A DNA stretch of 64,000 nucleotides from assembly GCF_001440345.1 (NCBI RefSeq), contig NZ_LJYX01000006.1:1-64000 (forward strand), given 5' to 3'. This document shows positions 1 to 7,930 of the stretch, one piece after another. The notes below the pieces were generated by a model. That model did not search any database, was not told the origin of the DNA, and saw nothing but the letters and a program-made list of their open reading frames with translations. This stretch comes from Colwellia sp. TT2012. Lineage in GTDB: Bacteria; Pseudomonadota; Gammaproteobacteria; Enterobacterales; Alteromonadaceae. How positions within the stretch are numbered: position 1 is the stretch's first letter; every line of letters begins with the position of its first letter. Made by a program: the position numbers and the translations under genes.

Positions 1-88
1 TTGGAGACTACAACGTTGATAGGTCAGGTGTGTAAGGACTGCGAGGTCTTGAGCTAACTGATACTAATTGCCCGTGAGGCTTAACCAT
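1..88 (+). rRNA. rrl: 23S ribosomal RNA, 3' end (partial)
   Basis: The first ~88 bases match the conserved 3' end of gammaproteobacterial 23S rRNA: the ACGTTGATAGG segment, the GAGCTAACTGATACTAATT segment and the terminal GAGGCTTAACC. The gene enters from the left edge, and the mature end is placed by comparison with the E. coli end. A 5S gene follows on the same strand, so this is the tail of an rRNA operon read to the right. Confidence 0.95.
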
Positions 89-221
89 ACAACACCCAAG
101 TAGTTTTGAACTATAAAGTGTGTATGAGACTGACATTTTAAATATATAAAACACGTACTCGTGTTACTTGAACCGCTTTTGTAAAACTTTTTATATCAAA
201 TTTCTAGATTGTACCTTTTTT

Positions 222-338
222 TGTTTAGCGACCATAGCGCTGTGGCCCCACCTGATCCCATTCCGAACTCAGAAGTGAAACGCAGTTGCGCCGATGGTAG
301 TGTGGGAGTTCCCATGTGAGAGTAGGACATTGCTAAAC
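222..338 (+). rRNA. rrf: 5S ribosomal RNA
   Basis: About 117 nt with the hallmarks of 5S rRNA: the CCGAACTCAGAAGTGAAACG core, GCGCCGATGGTAGTGTGGG, and GAGAGTAGG near the 3' end. The ends TGTTTAGC and GCTAAACT pair to form the terminal helix. It lies ~134 bp after the 23S end, as expected in an rrn operon. Exact ends may shift by one or two bases. Confidence 0.95.
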
Positions 339-362
339 TTCTATTTGTGCTTAGGCACTGAG

Positions 363-391
363 AAGCCCGATTCAAAAGAATCGGGCTTTTT
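363..391 (+). terminator. rRNA operon terminator
   Basis: Perfect 11-bp stem (AAGCCCGATTC / GAATCGGGCTT) with a 4-nt AAAA loop followed by a T run, 25 nt after the 5S gene. This is a standard intrinsic terminator. The tail CGGGCTTTTTGCTGTCT (383-399) recurs at 594-610 after a REP hairpin. Confidence 0.9.
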
Positions 392-399
392 GCTGTCTT

Positions 400-724
400 G
401 GATTTGAAGCCATTACTAATGAGCGCGAATAAATTCCCGCCTACGGGCATTTGTAGGCGGGATTTCAATCGCGCATTTTGTAGGGATTGAAATCCCGTAT
501 TTTTGAAATCGTGCATTTTTGAAGGTGCGAACAAGTATTGGCGCGAACAAGTTCCCAGCGCGAATAATCCCCGCTTACGGGCATTTGTAGGCGGGCTTTT
601 TGCTGTCTGAGAGTTGCTAGTTTATTTATGCTGAGCGATAGAGTTACTTTTACAATCGACATTTTATTTAAGATAAGTTAACTTGGTTATGATACTCGAT
701 ATTAACATTAGAAGCAGATCTTCT
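400..724. repeat. REP-like repeat cluster downstream of rRNA operon
   Basis: Non-coding spacer filled with interspersed palindromic elements. At 423-444 is a copy of the GCGCGAATAAATTCCCGCC arm, and at 453-474 an inverted partner of the GGCGGGATTTCAATCGCG subtype. Diverged copies continue to ~600. The 453-560 stretch resembles the 108-bp unit tandemly repeated at 39204-39515. The hairpin at ~568-600 (CCCGCTTAC / GTAGGCGGG, then CTTTTT) could act as a second terminator. Open frames crossing this region are repeat artefacts. Confidence 0.85.
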
Positions 725-1546
725 ATGACTACGAATAACATTGATAAACGCATTGAACTGCAAATAAAAAATAATATTGCCTACGTCAAATTCAATAGGG
801 CTAAAAAGCATAATGCTCTGGATATGCCAATGTTTTATGCTATCCGCGACACTATTAACGACTTGCGGCGTGACCGCTCGATAAGGGCGGTTATTGTCGA
901 AGGTAAGGGTGAAGATTTTTGTTCCGGCTTAGACATTAAAGCGGTGATGAAATCGGCCAAGGCACCATTACAGCTATTGTTCAAATGGTTACCTTGGCAG
1001 GCTAATTTAGCTCAGTATGTTTCTACGGGCTGGAGAAAAATACCAGCACCAGTGATCATGGTTTTGCACGGTCGCTGTTGGGGAGGAGGTTTGCAAATTG
1101 CCTTAGGTGGTGACTTTCGAATTGCTGCGCCTGATACCTCCATTGCTATTATGGAAGCGCGGTGGGGTTTAATACCAGATATGGGTGGCACTACTGCGTT
1201 AAAGGAAATAGTTAACTTAGATATTGCTAAAGAACTTGCTATGACAGGAGGCATTATTAATGCTGAGCAAGCACTTAACTATGGCTTAGTTACTCATGTA
1301 GACGTAGAACCCTCTGAAAAAGCCTTACAATTAGCACAAGCCATTTGCCAACAGTCACCCGATGCAGTTGCCGCGACCAAAAAACTATACAATAAAAGCT
1401 GGTGGAGTAATCCCGGTATTACCCTCGCCAGAGAGTCGTATTATCAAATTAAAATTTTATTGGGTCGAAACAGAAAAATAAAAACCTATAACCAACTTCA
1501 TCAAGACGAAAAACCAAGAGCGTTTGTTAACAGACAAAATTGGTAG
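725..1546 (+). CDS. Enoyl-CoA hydratase/isomerase (crotonase) family protein
   Basis: 273 aa. Crotonase fold enzymes act on acyl-CoA thioesters. The oxyanion-hole segments are visible: SGLDIKAV in the first half and GRCWGGGLQIALGGDFRIAA in the middle. A second conserved block, EARWGLIPDMGGT, carries a Glu at the usual catalytic site. The first catalytic Glu of true hydratases (GGGCE) is a Gln here (GGGLQ), so an isomerase or other crotonase reaction is as likely as hydration. The frame is open from a TTG at 683, but ATG 725 gives the usual crotonase N-terminus. It stands alone; the exporter promoter lies downstream. Exact substrate unknown. Confidence 0.85.
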   Translation: MTTNNIDKRIELQIKNNIAYVKFNRAKKHNALDMPMFYAIRDTINDLRRDRSIRAVIVEGKGEDFCSGLDIKAVMKSAKAPLQLLFKWLPWQANLAQYVSTGWRKIPAPVIMVLHGRCWGGGLQIALGGDFRIAAPDTSIAIMEARWGLIPDMGGTTALKEIVNLDIAKELAMTGGIINAEQALNYGLVTHVDVEPSEKALQLAQAICQQSPDAVAATKKLYNKSWWSNPGITLARESYYQIKILLGRNRKIKTYNQLHQDEKPRAFVNRQNW

Positions 1547-1641
1547 CCTGTACTCTTACCATTAACCTACAAACATTACTGGAACTGAGCTCTAGTTTCA
1601 GTTTTGCGTTACCTTTCATTGAACTATGCTCACTACTCGAC

Positions 1642-1701
1642 AGTGTCCATATGCTGACCAGTGGACACGAACGGACAGGTCGAGTGTCCGTTCGGACACT
1701 C
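1642..1701 (+). promoter_or_regulatory. Clustered TGTCC/GGACA operator sites (probable upstream activator sequences)
   Basis: Five TGTCC or GGACA half-sites lie within 60 bp (1644, 1663, 1673, 1685, 1694). The last two form a perfect palindrome at 1682-1701: GAGTGTCCG, TT, CGGACACTC. They sit ~85-145 bp upstream of the transcription start predicted from the sigma-54 promoter at 1761. That is the usual distance for enhancer-binding activators. The NtrC-type regulator encoded at 6613 is the obvious candidate ligand (inference). Confidence 0.7.
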
Positions 1702-1760
1702 AGTTATTTCCAAATAATAATTATTTCATTAATTACAGTTAGTTACGGGATTATATTTTC

Positions 1761-1777
1761 TGGCACTGAACCTGCAA
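1761..1777 (+). promoter_or_regulatory. Sigma-54 (RpoN) promoter of the exporter operon
   Basis: TGGCACTGAACCTGCAA matches the sigma-54 consensus TGGCAC-N5-TTGCA with one mismatch. The invariant GG (1762-1763) and GC (1774-1775) are separated by exactly 10 nt. The predicted start of transcription is near 1787, 26 nt ahead of the adaptor ATG. Activator half-sites upstream and a sigma-54 activator gene in the same cluster support the call. Confidence 0.8.
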
Positions 1778-1812
1778 CACTAGGTTATCAAAAGTTAACT
1801 TAGAAGAATTAC

Positions 1813-3084
1813 ATGATCGCAGGAACAAGTGGACAGGATGAAGTAATTGCTAATCCGAAGAAAGTACCGGTAAAGAAAATACTGCTCAGTCTAAGCATTT
1901 TATTTGGCCTTTGTTATCTTACTTTGCCAACCCTATCTCAGTGGTACTCTTCAATACCGACTATTGACAGTAGCACCGTTAATATAAGCACAGTGATCAG
2001 AGGAGACCTTATCCGTGACGTTGTAGTTTCCGGCAAAGCTGTTGCGGCCAATGCTCCACAACTTTATAACACCGAAATTGGTAAAATAACACTGCTGGCC
2101 AAACCAGGAGAAGCGGTGCAAGAAAGCCAAATTGTCGCACGCTTAATTAGTCCAGAGTTAGACGCTTTAATCAAACAGCAACAAACTACCCTTGAGCAGT
2201 TAAGCATTAATGCCAACCGCGGTATTTTAGCGGATAAAGAAGCGCAACTTAATCTGGAAAGTGACATGAATACCGCGCAATCGAGTTTAAATGTTGCTAA
2301 GCGCGAATTTCAACGGGCACAAATATCCTTCGCTAAACAAATTATTAGCGAGGTTGATTGGCTAAAAAACCAGGATGCGGTAACTGATGCCACACGTTTA
2401 TTTGAACATGCGCAAAAAAGAGTATCTTTTGCTAAAGAAAGGTTATATTTCGAACAGCAACATAGAGCGTTTTTAGTAAAAAAAGAGCAGTTGATTCTCG
2501 ATGAATTATCACGTCGGCATGATGCCCTAGCTATTAAAGCGCCGTTAAGTGGCGTGGTAGGTAACTGGCTAGTAGCGCAGAGAAACACCATTGCTGCGAA
2601 CACCGCGATTATGACCATTGTAGATTTATCTGAGTATGAAGCAGAGTTAAGCGTACCTGAGTTCTACGCAGATGATTTAGGTCTGGGTTTGGAAGTGGCA
2701 ATGAAAATTGCAGGGGTTTCAATACGCGGGGTAATCATTGCAATTTCACCCGAAGTTAAAGGTAATCAAGTCACGGTACGCGCCAAAATTATAAATTCTA
2801 CAAAAATTCAATTAAGACAGAACCAACGTATAAACGCCCGCATTGAATTTGAGAAAAAAGAAAATGTGCTTATGGTTAAACGCGGTGCCTTTATGGGTTC
2901 ATTTGGTGGCAAGTATATCTTCAAGCTTGTTGAAGACAGTTACGCCAACAAAACAGCAATTACTACGGGAGCAAGTAGCGTTGATTATATCGAAATTACT
3001 TCCGGGATAGAGGCTGGCCAACAAGTAATAACTTCAGCTTATCACGATTTTAATAAAGCAGTAAAAATTTACTTAGCTGATTAA
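1813..3084 (+). CDS. Periplasmic adaptor subunit (HlyD/MacA-like) of an ABC exporter
   Basis: 423 aa. Membrane fusion protein linking an inner-membrane ABC exporter to the outer envelope. One N-terminal membrane helix (residues ~23-41) follows a basic KKVPVKK stretch. The lipoyl halves lie near residues 76-100 (KPGEAV) and 239-255 (KAPLSGVVGN), on either side of a long Gln/Glu-rich coiled-coil hairpin. A beta-barrel domain follows. First gene of the exporter module, 26 nt after the predicted sigma-54 start site; an AGAAGA sequence precedes the ATG. The ATPase and permeases downstream make a MacAB-type pump. Substrate cannot be read from the sequence; peptides, lipids or drugs are possible. 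Confidence 0.85.
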   Translation: MIAGTSGQDEVIANPKKVPVKKILLSLSILFGLCYLTLPTLSQWYSSIPTIDSSTVNISTVIRGDLIRDVVVSGKAVAANAPQLYNTEIGKITLLAKPGEAVQESQIVARLISPELDALIKQQQTTLEQLSINANRGILADKEAQLNLESDMNTAQSSLNVAKREFQRAQISFAKQIISEVDWLKNQDAVTDATRLFEHAQKRVSFAKERLYFEQQHRAFLVKKEQLILDELSRRHDALAIKAPLSGVVGNWLVAQRNTIAANTAIMTIVDLSEYEAELSVPEFYADDLGLGLEVAMKIAGVSIRGVIIAISPEVKGNQVTVRAKIINSTKIQLRQNQRINARIEFEKKENVLMVKRGAFMGSFGGKYIFKLVEDSYANKTAITTGASSVDYIEITSGIEAGQQVITSAYHDFNKAVKIYLAD

Positions 3085-3222
3085 TCTACTGACGATTGAA
3101 TGAACGCTGTTTTGCATAAATAACTAAACATATAAAAAACACTCAAATCAATAGGCCAAGGCTTACTGGCGCATGTTTAGCCTAAGGCAACATGTAATAC
3201 CATATTTTAAAAGGAATGTACC

Positions 3223-3966
3223 ATGCTTAAAATGAACAACATCTCTAGAATTTATCAAACGGATACCATTCAAACACACGCACTACGAGACTTCTCATTA
3301 AATGTAAAAGCAGGGGAGTTTGTTGCGGTAACAGGTCCTTCAGGCTCGGGTAAATCTACTTTTCTTAATGTTGCCGGGTTGTTAGATAATTTTGACCGTG
3401 GCCAATATGAATTAGATGGTGTTAGCGTACAAGGCTTAAAAGACGATGAGCTATCACGTTTAAGAAATGAAAAAATTGGTTTTATTTTTCAAAACTATAA
3501 CCTTATTCCTGATTACAGTATTTTTGACAATGTTGACATGCCCCTGCGCTACCGTGGTTTTAATGCCCGTGAACGCAAACGTAGAGTTGAAGAAGCGCTA
3601 GAAAAAGTGGGTTTAGCATCAAGACTTAAATACTTACCAAGCCAGCTTTCAGGTGGACAGCAACAGCGAGTTGCTATTGCAAGAGCGCTAGCGGGTGAAC
3701 CTAAAATATTATTAGCAGATGAGCCAACGGGTAACCTTGATTCATTAATGGCGCGGCAAGTGATGGAAATATTGCATGATCTTAACAAAGGCGGCGCTAC
3801 TATTATTATGGTAACGCATGATCCAGACCAAGCACGGGAAGTGAGCCGAAATGTTCAGGTTATTGATGGCCAGCTGGCTGATTTTAGAATATACGCACCA
3901 CTAGAAAGAGCCGAGGGAAATACTGAGAAAACTGCTGTGGTAAGTGCGGAGGTGGCAGATGCGTAG
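3223..3966 (+). CDS. ABC transporter ATP-binding protein (MacB/LolD type)
   Basis: 247 aa. Nucleotide-binding subunit of the exporter. All motifs are present: Walker A GPSGSGKST (38-46), Q-loop IFQNYN (~89), signature LSGGQQQR (~142), Walker B ILLADEPTGNLD (~163) and H-loop VTHD (~197). The NLD after Walker B and the overall length are typical of the MacB/LolD/FtsE class. A good AAAGGA ribosome site precedes ATG 3223. The 138-bp gap from the adaptor contains no recognised gene. Its last 8 nt overlap the first permease, suggesting translational coupling. Confidence 0.93.
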   Translation: MLKMNNISRIYQTDTIQTHALRDFSLNVKAGEFVAVTGPSGSGKSTFLNVAGLLDNFDRGQYELDGVSVQGLKDDELSRLRNEKIGFIFQNYNLIPDYSIFDNVDMPLRYRGFNARERKRRVEEALEKVGLASRLKYLPSQLSGGQQQRVAIARALAGEPKILLADEPTGNLDSLMARQVMEILHDLNKGGATIIMVTHDPDQAREVSRNVQVIDGQLADFRIYAPLERAEGNTEKTAVVSAEVADA

Positions 3967-5260
3967 CGCTAGTATGTTCAGCTATAACTTATCATTAGCA
4001 ATACAGAGCTTCAAACGCGCACCGACTTTGTATTTTTTAATCATGCTTACCTTATCTATCGGTGTTGGTGTACTTTGTGCCAACCTGGCGTTAGTTAATT
4101 CGATGGCGAGTAACCCAATACCCGAAAAAAGTGACACGTTAATTCATATTAGTATGAATACCTGGCCAGAAGATAATCCACCGGATGAGCAGCCACTTTA
4201 TATTTTACGTTATCGCGATGCCATGAAAATATCTGAGTCAGGCATTGGTATACGTAGTGCGGTATTTTATGCCTCAGGTGTTTATGCGCGAGATGCTGAA
4301 TCTAAAAGCATGAAACGTTTCGATTCAGCCGTAAGAGCCACAACACCTGGATTTTTTAAACTAAGTAATGCACCTTTTGCCTATGGCTCTGCTTTTGAAA
4401 AAAGTCACGGTATGGAAATCGTTATTGGTGATGAATTAAATCAAAAAATATTTGCTGGTGAAAATAGTGTTGGTAAAGTATTAGAGCTTGATGGTGAGTT
4501 ATTAACCATTGTAGGTGTGTTAAAACCTTGGACACTACGGCCATTATTTTATCATGCTACCGATGGGCACGCCTTTAGCCTAACCGATGATATTTACGCT
4601 CCACTTGAAACAGCAATGGATTTAAATTGGTCTATTCATGCTCGAAGTTCTTCTACGGATAATTATACTCACGTAGCACAAACCCGTGATAGAGATGTTT
4701 ATTATTTACAAGCTTGGCTTGAATTACCAAGTAGCAATGATAGACAAGCATTACAAAGCTATTTAGATAATTACAGTAAAAGTTTAAAAGTAGCAGGGCA
4801 ACATCCGCTAGCTATTCGTAATGAATTACATGATGTTACTGAGTGGTTAGTTGTTAATAAGGTAGTTGATCATAAGATATTAGCTTTTACCTTAGCATCG
4901 ATATTATTTTTGTTTGTTTGTGTTTTCAATGCCAGTAGTTTGTTGTTATCACGTTTTCATGCCGCTAAATTTGAAGTAGGTTTACGTAGAGCTCTAGGAG
5001 CAAGTAATCGACATATGTTGATGCAAGGCTTAACTGAAAGCGTTTTATTGGGACTGTTTACGGGTATTGTCTCACTATTGTTAAGCTGGTTATTCTTAAA
5101 GTTGTCTGTTAGCTTTTTACCTGATTTAGCTAATATTGCAATTTTGGAGCCTAAGGTATTGTTACTAGGCATGTTAATCGCATTATTAACCTCAGTCGCC
5201 AGTGCTTTATACCCGCTCTATCGTGCTAATCGTTATACTATTTCAGCTGAGCTTAAATAG
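3959..5260 (+). CDS. ABC transporter permease, FtsX/MacB_PCD type (first of two)
   Basis: 433 aa. One N-terminal transmembrane segment (~25-45), a large periplasmic MacB_PCD-like domain, and three C-terminal segments (~306-329, ~363-382, ~400-421). The FtsX-type VGLRRALGAS motif follows the second helix. ATG 3959 is chosen over an upstream GTG because GGAGGT sits 5 nt before it. It overlaps the ATPase stop by 8 nt. With the next gene it probably forms a heterodimeric permease, since MacB itself fuses ATPase and permease into one chain. Confidence 0.88.
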   Translation: MRSASMFSYNLSLAIQSFKRAPTLYFLIMLTLSIGVGVLCANLALVNSMASNPIPEKSDTLIHISMNTWPEDNPPDEQPLYILRYRDAMKISESGIGIRSAVFYASGVYARDAESKSMKRFDSAVRATTPGFFKLSNAPFAYGSAFEKSHGMEIVIGDELNQKIFAGENSVGKVLELDGELLTIVGVLKPWTLRPLFYHATDGHAFSLTDDIYAPLETAMDLNWSIHARSSSTDNYTHVAQTRDRDVYYLQAWLELPSSNDRQALQSYLDNYSKSLKVAGQHPLAIRNELHDVTEWLVVNKVVDHKILAFTLASILFLFVCVFNASSLLLSRFHAAKFEVGLRRALGASNRHMLMQGLTESVLLGLFTGIVSLLLSWLFLKLSVSFLPDLANIAILEPKVLLLGMLIALLTSVASALYPLYRANRYTISAELK

Positions 5261-5279
5261 CTTACCTCAAGGAAAAATT

Positions 5280-6494
5280 ATGAATATTAATGCCTTACTT
5301 AAATCATTATTATTACGAAAATTCACCACTGGTCTGTTAATTTTACAACTGTCTATCACCTTAGGTTTGTTAGTTAACAGTGTTATTTTAGCGCTTGATA
5401 CTCGAGCTGGCATAGCCCGTGATACCGGTATGGACAATGAAAATATCTTGATTGTTTCATTGAATCCCACTTCAGGAAATTATCGTGATCTGGATTATTA
5501 TCGTTCAATTGTTAGTGAAGACTTAGTAAAATTAAAAGCTTTAACGGGGGTGGTAAATGTTTCTTTAGCTAATCAATTACCTATTTCTTACCGTGGCAAC
5601 ACAGCTAATGTCTATGACTTGGATGATCCCGATAGAGCCCGCATTGATCCATATTTACAATATGTGAAAATAATGATGACCAATGAAAACTTGGGTAATA
5701 CCTTAGCGTTAGCTTTATTAGAAGGACGATTTTTAACAAAAGATGATCAACGTGATTTTGGTAGTGAGGGAAACGGTAATGTCGTGATTACTGAGTCCTT
5801 AAAAAAAGCCTTGTATGGAGAAAAATCGGCTTTAGGTCACGAAACCAATCGAGGTCATATTGTTGGTGTAATAAAAGATATTTTATTTAATCCTACTGTT
5901 CCTGATGATAAACAATATGGCATATTTTCTAATGGCATCATGGAATACATATTTAGGGGGAGTTATTACCTTTTAAATGTTGAGCCCGGGCAGATGTCGG
6001 CTGTTCGTAAGCAAGTATCAGCGACTATTCTTAAGGTACAAGCTGAGCGCGATATCTTTAAGATTTTTACCATGACAGAGCACATGCAAAGTTTTTATCG
6101 TGATGATAAAGGTTTATCCGAATTGTTCTTAATGTTATGTGGCTTAATGGTATTTGTTACCGCTATCAGTAGTTATGCTTACTCACAATTTCATATATCG
6201 CGTCAGAAGAAATATATTGGCATAAGGCGAGCACTCGGCGCCCGTAAAAAAGACATTCTTTTATATGTGCTCACGGAAAATTGGTTGGTTTATGCTATTG
6301 GTTGTCTGTTAGGTATTGGCATGACGTTAGCATTCAATATTTTATTGAGTCAGTATATAAGCTTGAGTAAACCAGATATGATGTTGTTTTTATTAGCAAG
6401 TGCGATCATTTTTGTTGCCGGTACCTTGGCAACTTTACTGCCAGCGATACAGACCAGTAATATTCCACCGGTAATTGCGACCAGGACGGTGTAG
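5280..6494 (+). CDS. ABC transporter permease, FtsX/MacB_PCD type (second of two)
   Basis: 404 aa. Same architecture as the gene before it: one N-terminal membrane helix (~17-38), a periplasmic domain, and three C-terminal helices (~279-302, ~335-352, ~368-390). It carries the matching IGIRRALGARK motif. ATG 5280, preceded by AAGGA, is preferred over the open frame that begins inside the upstream permease. Its TAG stop lies inside a REP-like element (6491-6512), so the repeat has landed exactly on the gene end. Confidence 0.87.
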   Translation: MNINALLKSLLLRKFTTGLLILQLSITLGLLVNSVILALDTRAGIARDTGMDNENILIVSLNPTSGNYRDLDYYRSIVSEDLVKLKALTGVVNVSLANQLPISYRGNTANVYDLDDPDRARIDPYLQYVKIMMTNENLGNTLALALLEGRFLTKDDQRDFGSEGNGNVVITESLKKALYGEKSALGHETNRGHIVGVIKDILFNPTVPDDKQYGIFSNGIMEYIFRGSYYLLNVEPGQMSAVRKQVSATILKVQAERDIFKIFTMTEHMQSFYRDDKGLSELFLMLCGLMVFVTAISSYAYSQFHISRQKKYIGIRRALGARKKDILLYVLTENWLVYAIGCLLGIGMTLAFNILLSQYISLSKPDMMLFLLASAIIFVAGTLATLLPAIQTSNIPPVIATRTV

Positions 6495-6584
6495 GCGTGA
6501 TTTTAATCGCGCAGGTTTTGTAAAAATTCCCGTAAGAAAGGGCGAATAAATTCCTAAGTGATGCGCGAATAAATTCCCGCCTAC
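6491..6584. repeat. REP-like pair between permease and regulator genes
   Basis: Two inverted copies: a diverged right-facing one at 6491-6512 (GTAGGCGTGATTTTAATCGC) and a left-facing one at 6563-6584 (GCGAATAAATTCCCGCC core). A degenerate copy lies between them (GGCGAATAAATTCC). They fill the gap between the permease stop and the regulator and may attenuate read-through or stabilise the exporter mRNA. Confidence 0.85.
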
Positions 6585-6612
6585 AGGATGGTGATATCTT
6601 TAAAGGAACAGC

Positions 6613-7920
6613 ATGACACAAATATTAATCGTTGATGATAACCCTGATATTCTTGAAGCGCTTGAGTTGTTATTGAGTTTGCATGGGTACAGGGTATTAA
6701 CCGCTACAAATGTGAAACAAGCGTTATTGGCGGTAGCTCATCAGTGTGTTGATTTAGTTATTCAAGATATGAACTTTGCTCAAGGCATCACTTCCGGTAA
6801 AGAAGGTAAATCACTTTTTAATGCCTTAAAAGCGCTAAACAATGATTTACCCATCATCTTAATTACCGCGTGGACGCAATTAGAAACGGCTATTGCCTTG
6901 GTGAAAGGTGGTGCTACAGATTACCTGCAAAAACCGTGGGACGATAATAAACTGCTTGAATTGGTGGCCCAATATAGTCAAAAATCTAAAGCAAAACTTA
7001 ACGAAAAAAATAGTACTGATTACAACAAAAAACCAACACAAGACTTTATTTATCAAAGCCAAATAATGCACAAGCTGATTGCCCAAGCAGGCAAAGTTGC
7101 TGGTGCTACGGTCAATGTATTAATTACCGGTGCTAATGGCTCAGGCAAAGAAAAATTGGCTGATTATATTCATCAACAATCGCCACGTTTTAACAATGCT
7201 TTTATCAAAGTGAATATGGGCGCTTTACCGCATGAGTTAATGGAAGCAGAGCTTTTTGGTGCGGAGAAGGGCGCTTTCACTGGTGCGAATCAAGCGCGTA
7301 TTGGTCGTTTCGAAGCCGCAGATAACGGCACGTTATTCTTAGATGAAATAGCCAACTTACCCTTATCGGGTCAGATGAAATTACTGAGAGTATTGCAAAC
7401 GGGTGAATTTGAACGTTTAGGCTCTAGCACAACTATTAAAGTAGATGTCAGAGTACTGAGTGCCAGCAATGCCGACTTAACGTTAGCTGTGCAACAAGGC
7501 ACCTTTCGGCAAGATCTCTATTATAGATTAAACGTAATAGAACTACATTTACCCGAGTTAGCACAGCGGCAGGCAGATATTGTGCCGTTAGCTGAGTACT
7601 TTATTGGTAGTGATTACTCACTTAGCGATGAAGCTAAACATGCATTAACAAGTCATGCTTGGCCGGGCAATGTACGTGAATTAGAAAACGCCTGTAAGCG
7701 CGCGTTAGTTTTTGCCGATAATAACCTACTAACACTCAGTGATTTTCAGCTCGATGCAAATCCAGAAAGCTCAGTGGTCGATGAAAAGTCACAGATAGAG
7801 CAGGTATTAATTAAACATAACGGTGTTATTAAACATAGTGCCACCGAATTAGGTTTAAGCCGACAAGCGTTATATCGCCGTATAGAGAAATATCAAATAG
7901 ATGTCGAGACATTATGTTAG
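6613..7920 (+). CDS. Sigma-54-dependent response regulator (NtrC family)
   Basis: 435 aa. Receiver domain with acidic pocket D8/D9, phospho-acceptor D52 (VIQDMNF) and a conserved Lys near 106. AAA+ domain with Walker A-like GANGSGKE (~172), the sigma-54 contact loop GAFTGA (~220) and Walker B GTLFLDE (~239). A Fis-type helix-turn-helix ends the protein (~400-432). The Walker A differs from the usual GESGTGKE but keeps GxxGxGK. AAAGGA precedes the ATG. It pairs with the kinase 10 nt downstream and probably drives the sigma-54 promoter at 1761 by binding the TGTCC sites (inference from co-location). Confidence 0.92.
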   Translation: MTQILIVDDNPDILEALELLLSLHGYRVLTATNVKQALLAVAHQCVDLVIQDMNFAQGITSGKEGKSLFNALKALNNDLPIILITAWTQLETAIALVKGGATDYLQKPWDDNKLLELVAQYSQKSKAKLNEKNSTDYNKKPTQDFIYQSQIMHKLIAQAGKVAGATVNVLITGANGSGKEKLADYIHQQSPRFNNAFIKVNMGALPHELMEAELFGAEKGAFTGANQARIGRFEAADNGTLFLDEIANLPLSGQMKLLRVLQTGEFERLGSSTTIKVDVRVLSASNADLTLAVQQGTFRQDLYYRLNVIELHLPELAQRQADIVPLAEYFIGSDYSLSDEAKHALTSHAWPGNVRELENACKRALVFADNNLLTLSDFQLDANPESSVVDEKSQIEQVLIKHNGVIKHSATELGLSRQALYRRIEKYQIDVETLC

Positions 7921-7930
7921 TTGAAACGCT

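Noticed and set aside
196-662. Minus-strand frames across 5S rRNA and the repeats
   Set aside because: They run antisense through the 5S gene and REP-like elements; repeat-derived.
1540-1803. 87-codon frame between crotonase and adaptor genes
   Set aside because: It overlaps the crotonase stop, and its DNA is better explained by the activator half-sites and the sigma-54 promoter. The protein has no sensible composition.
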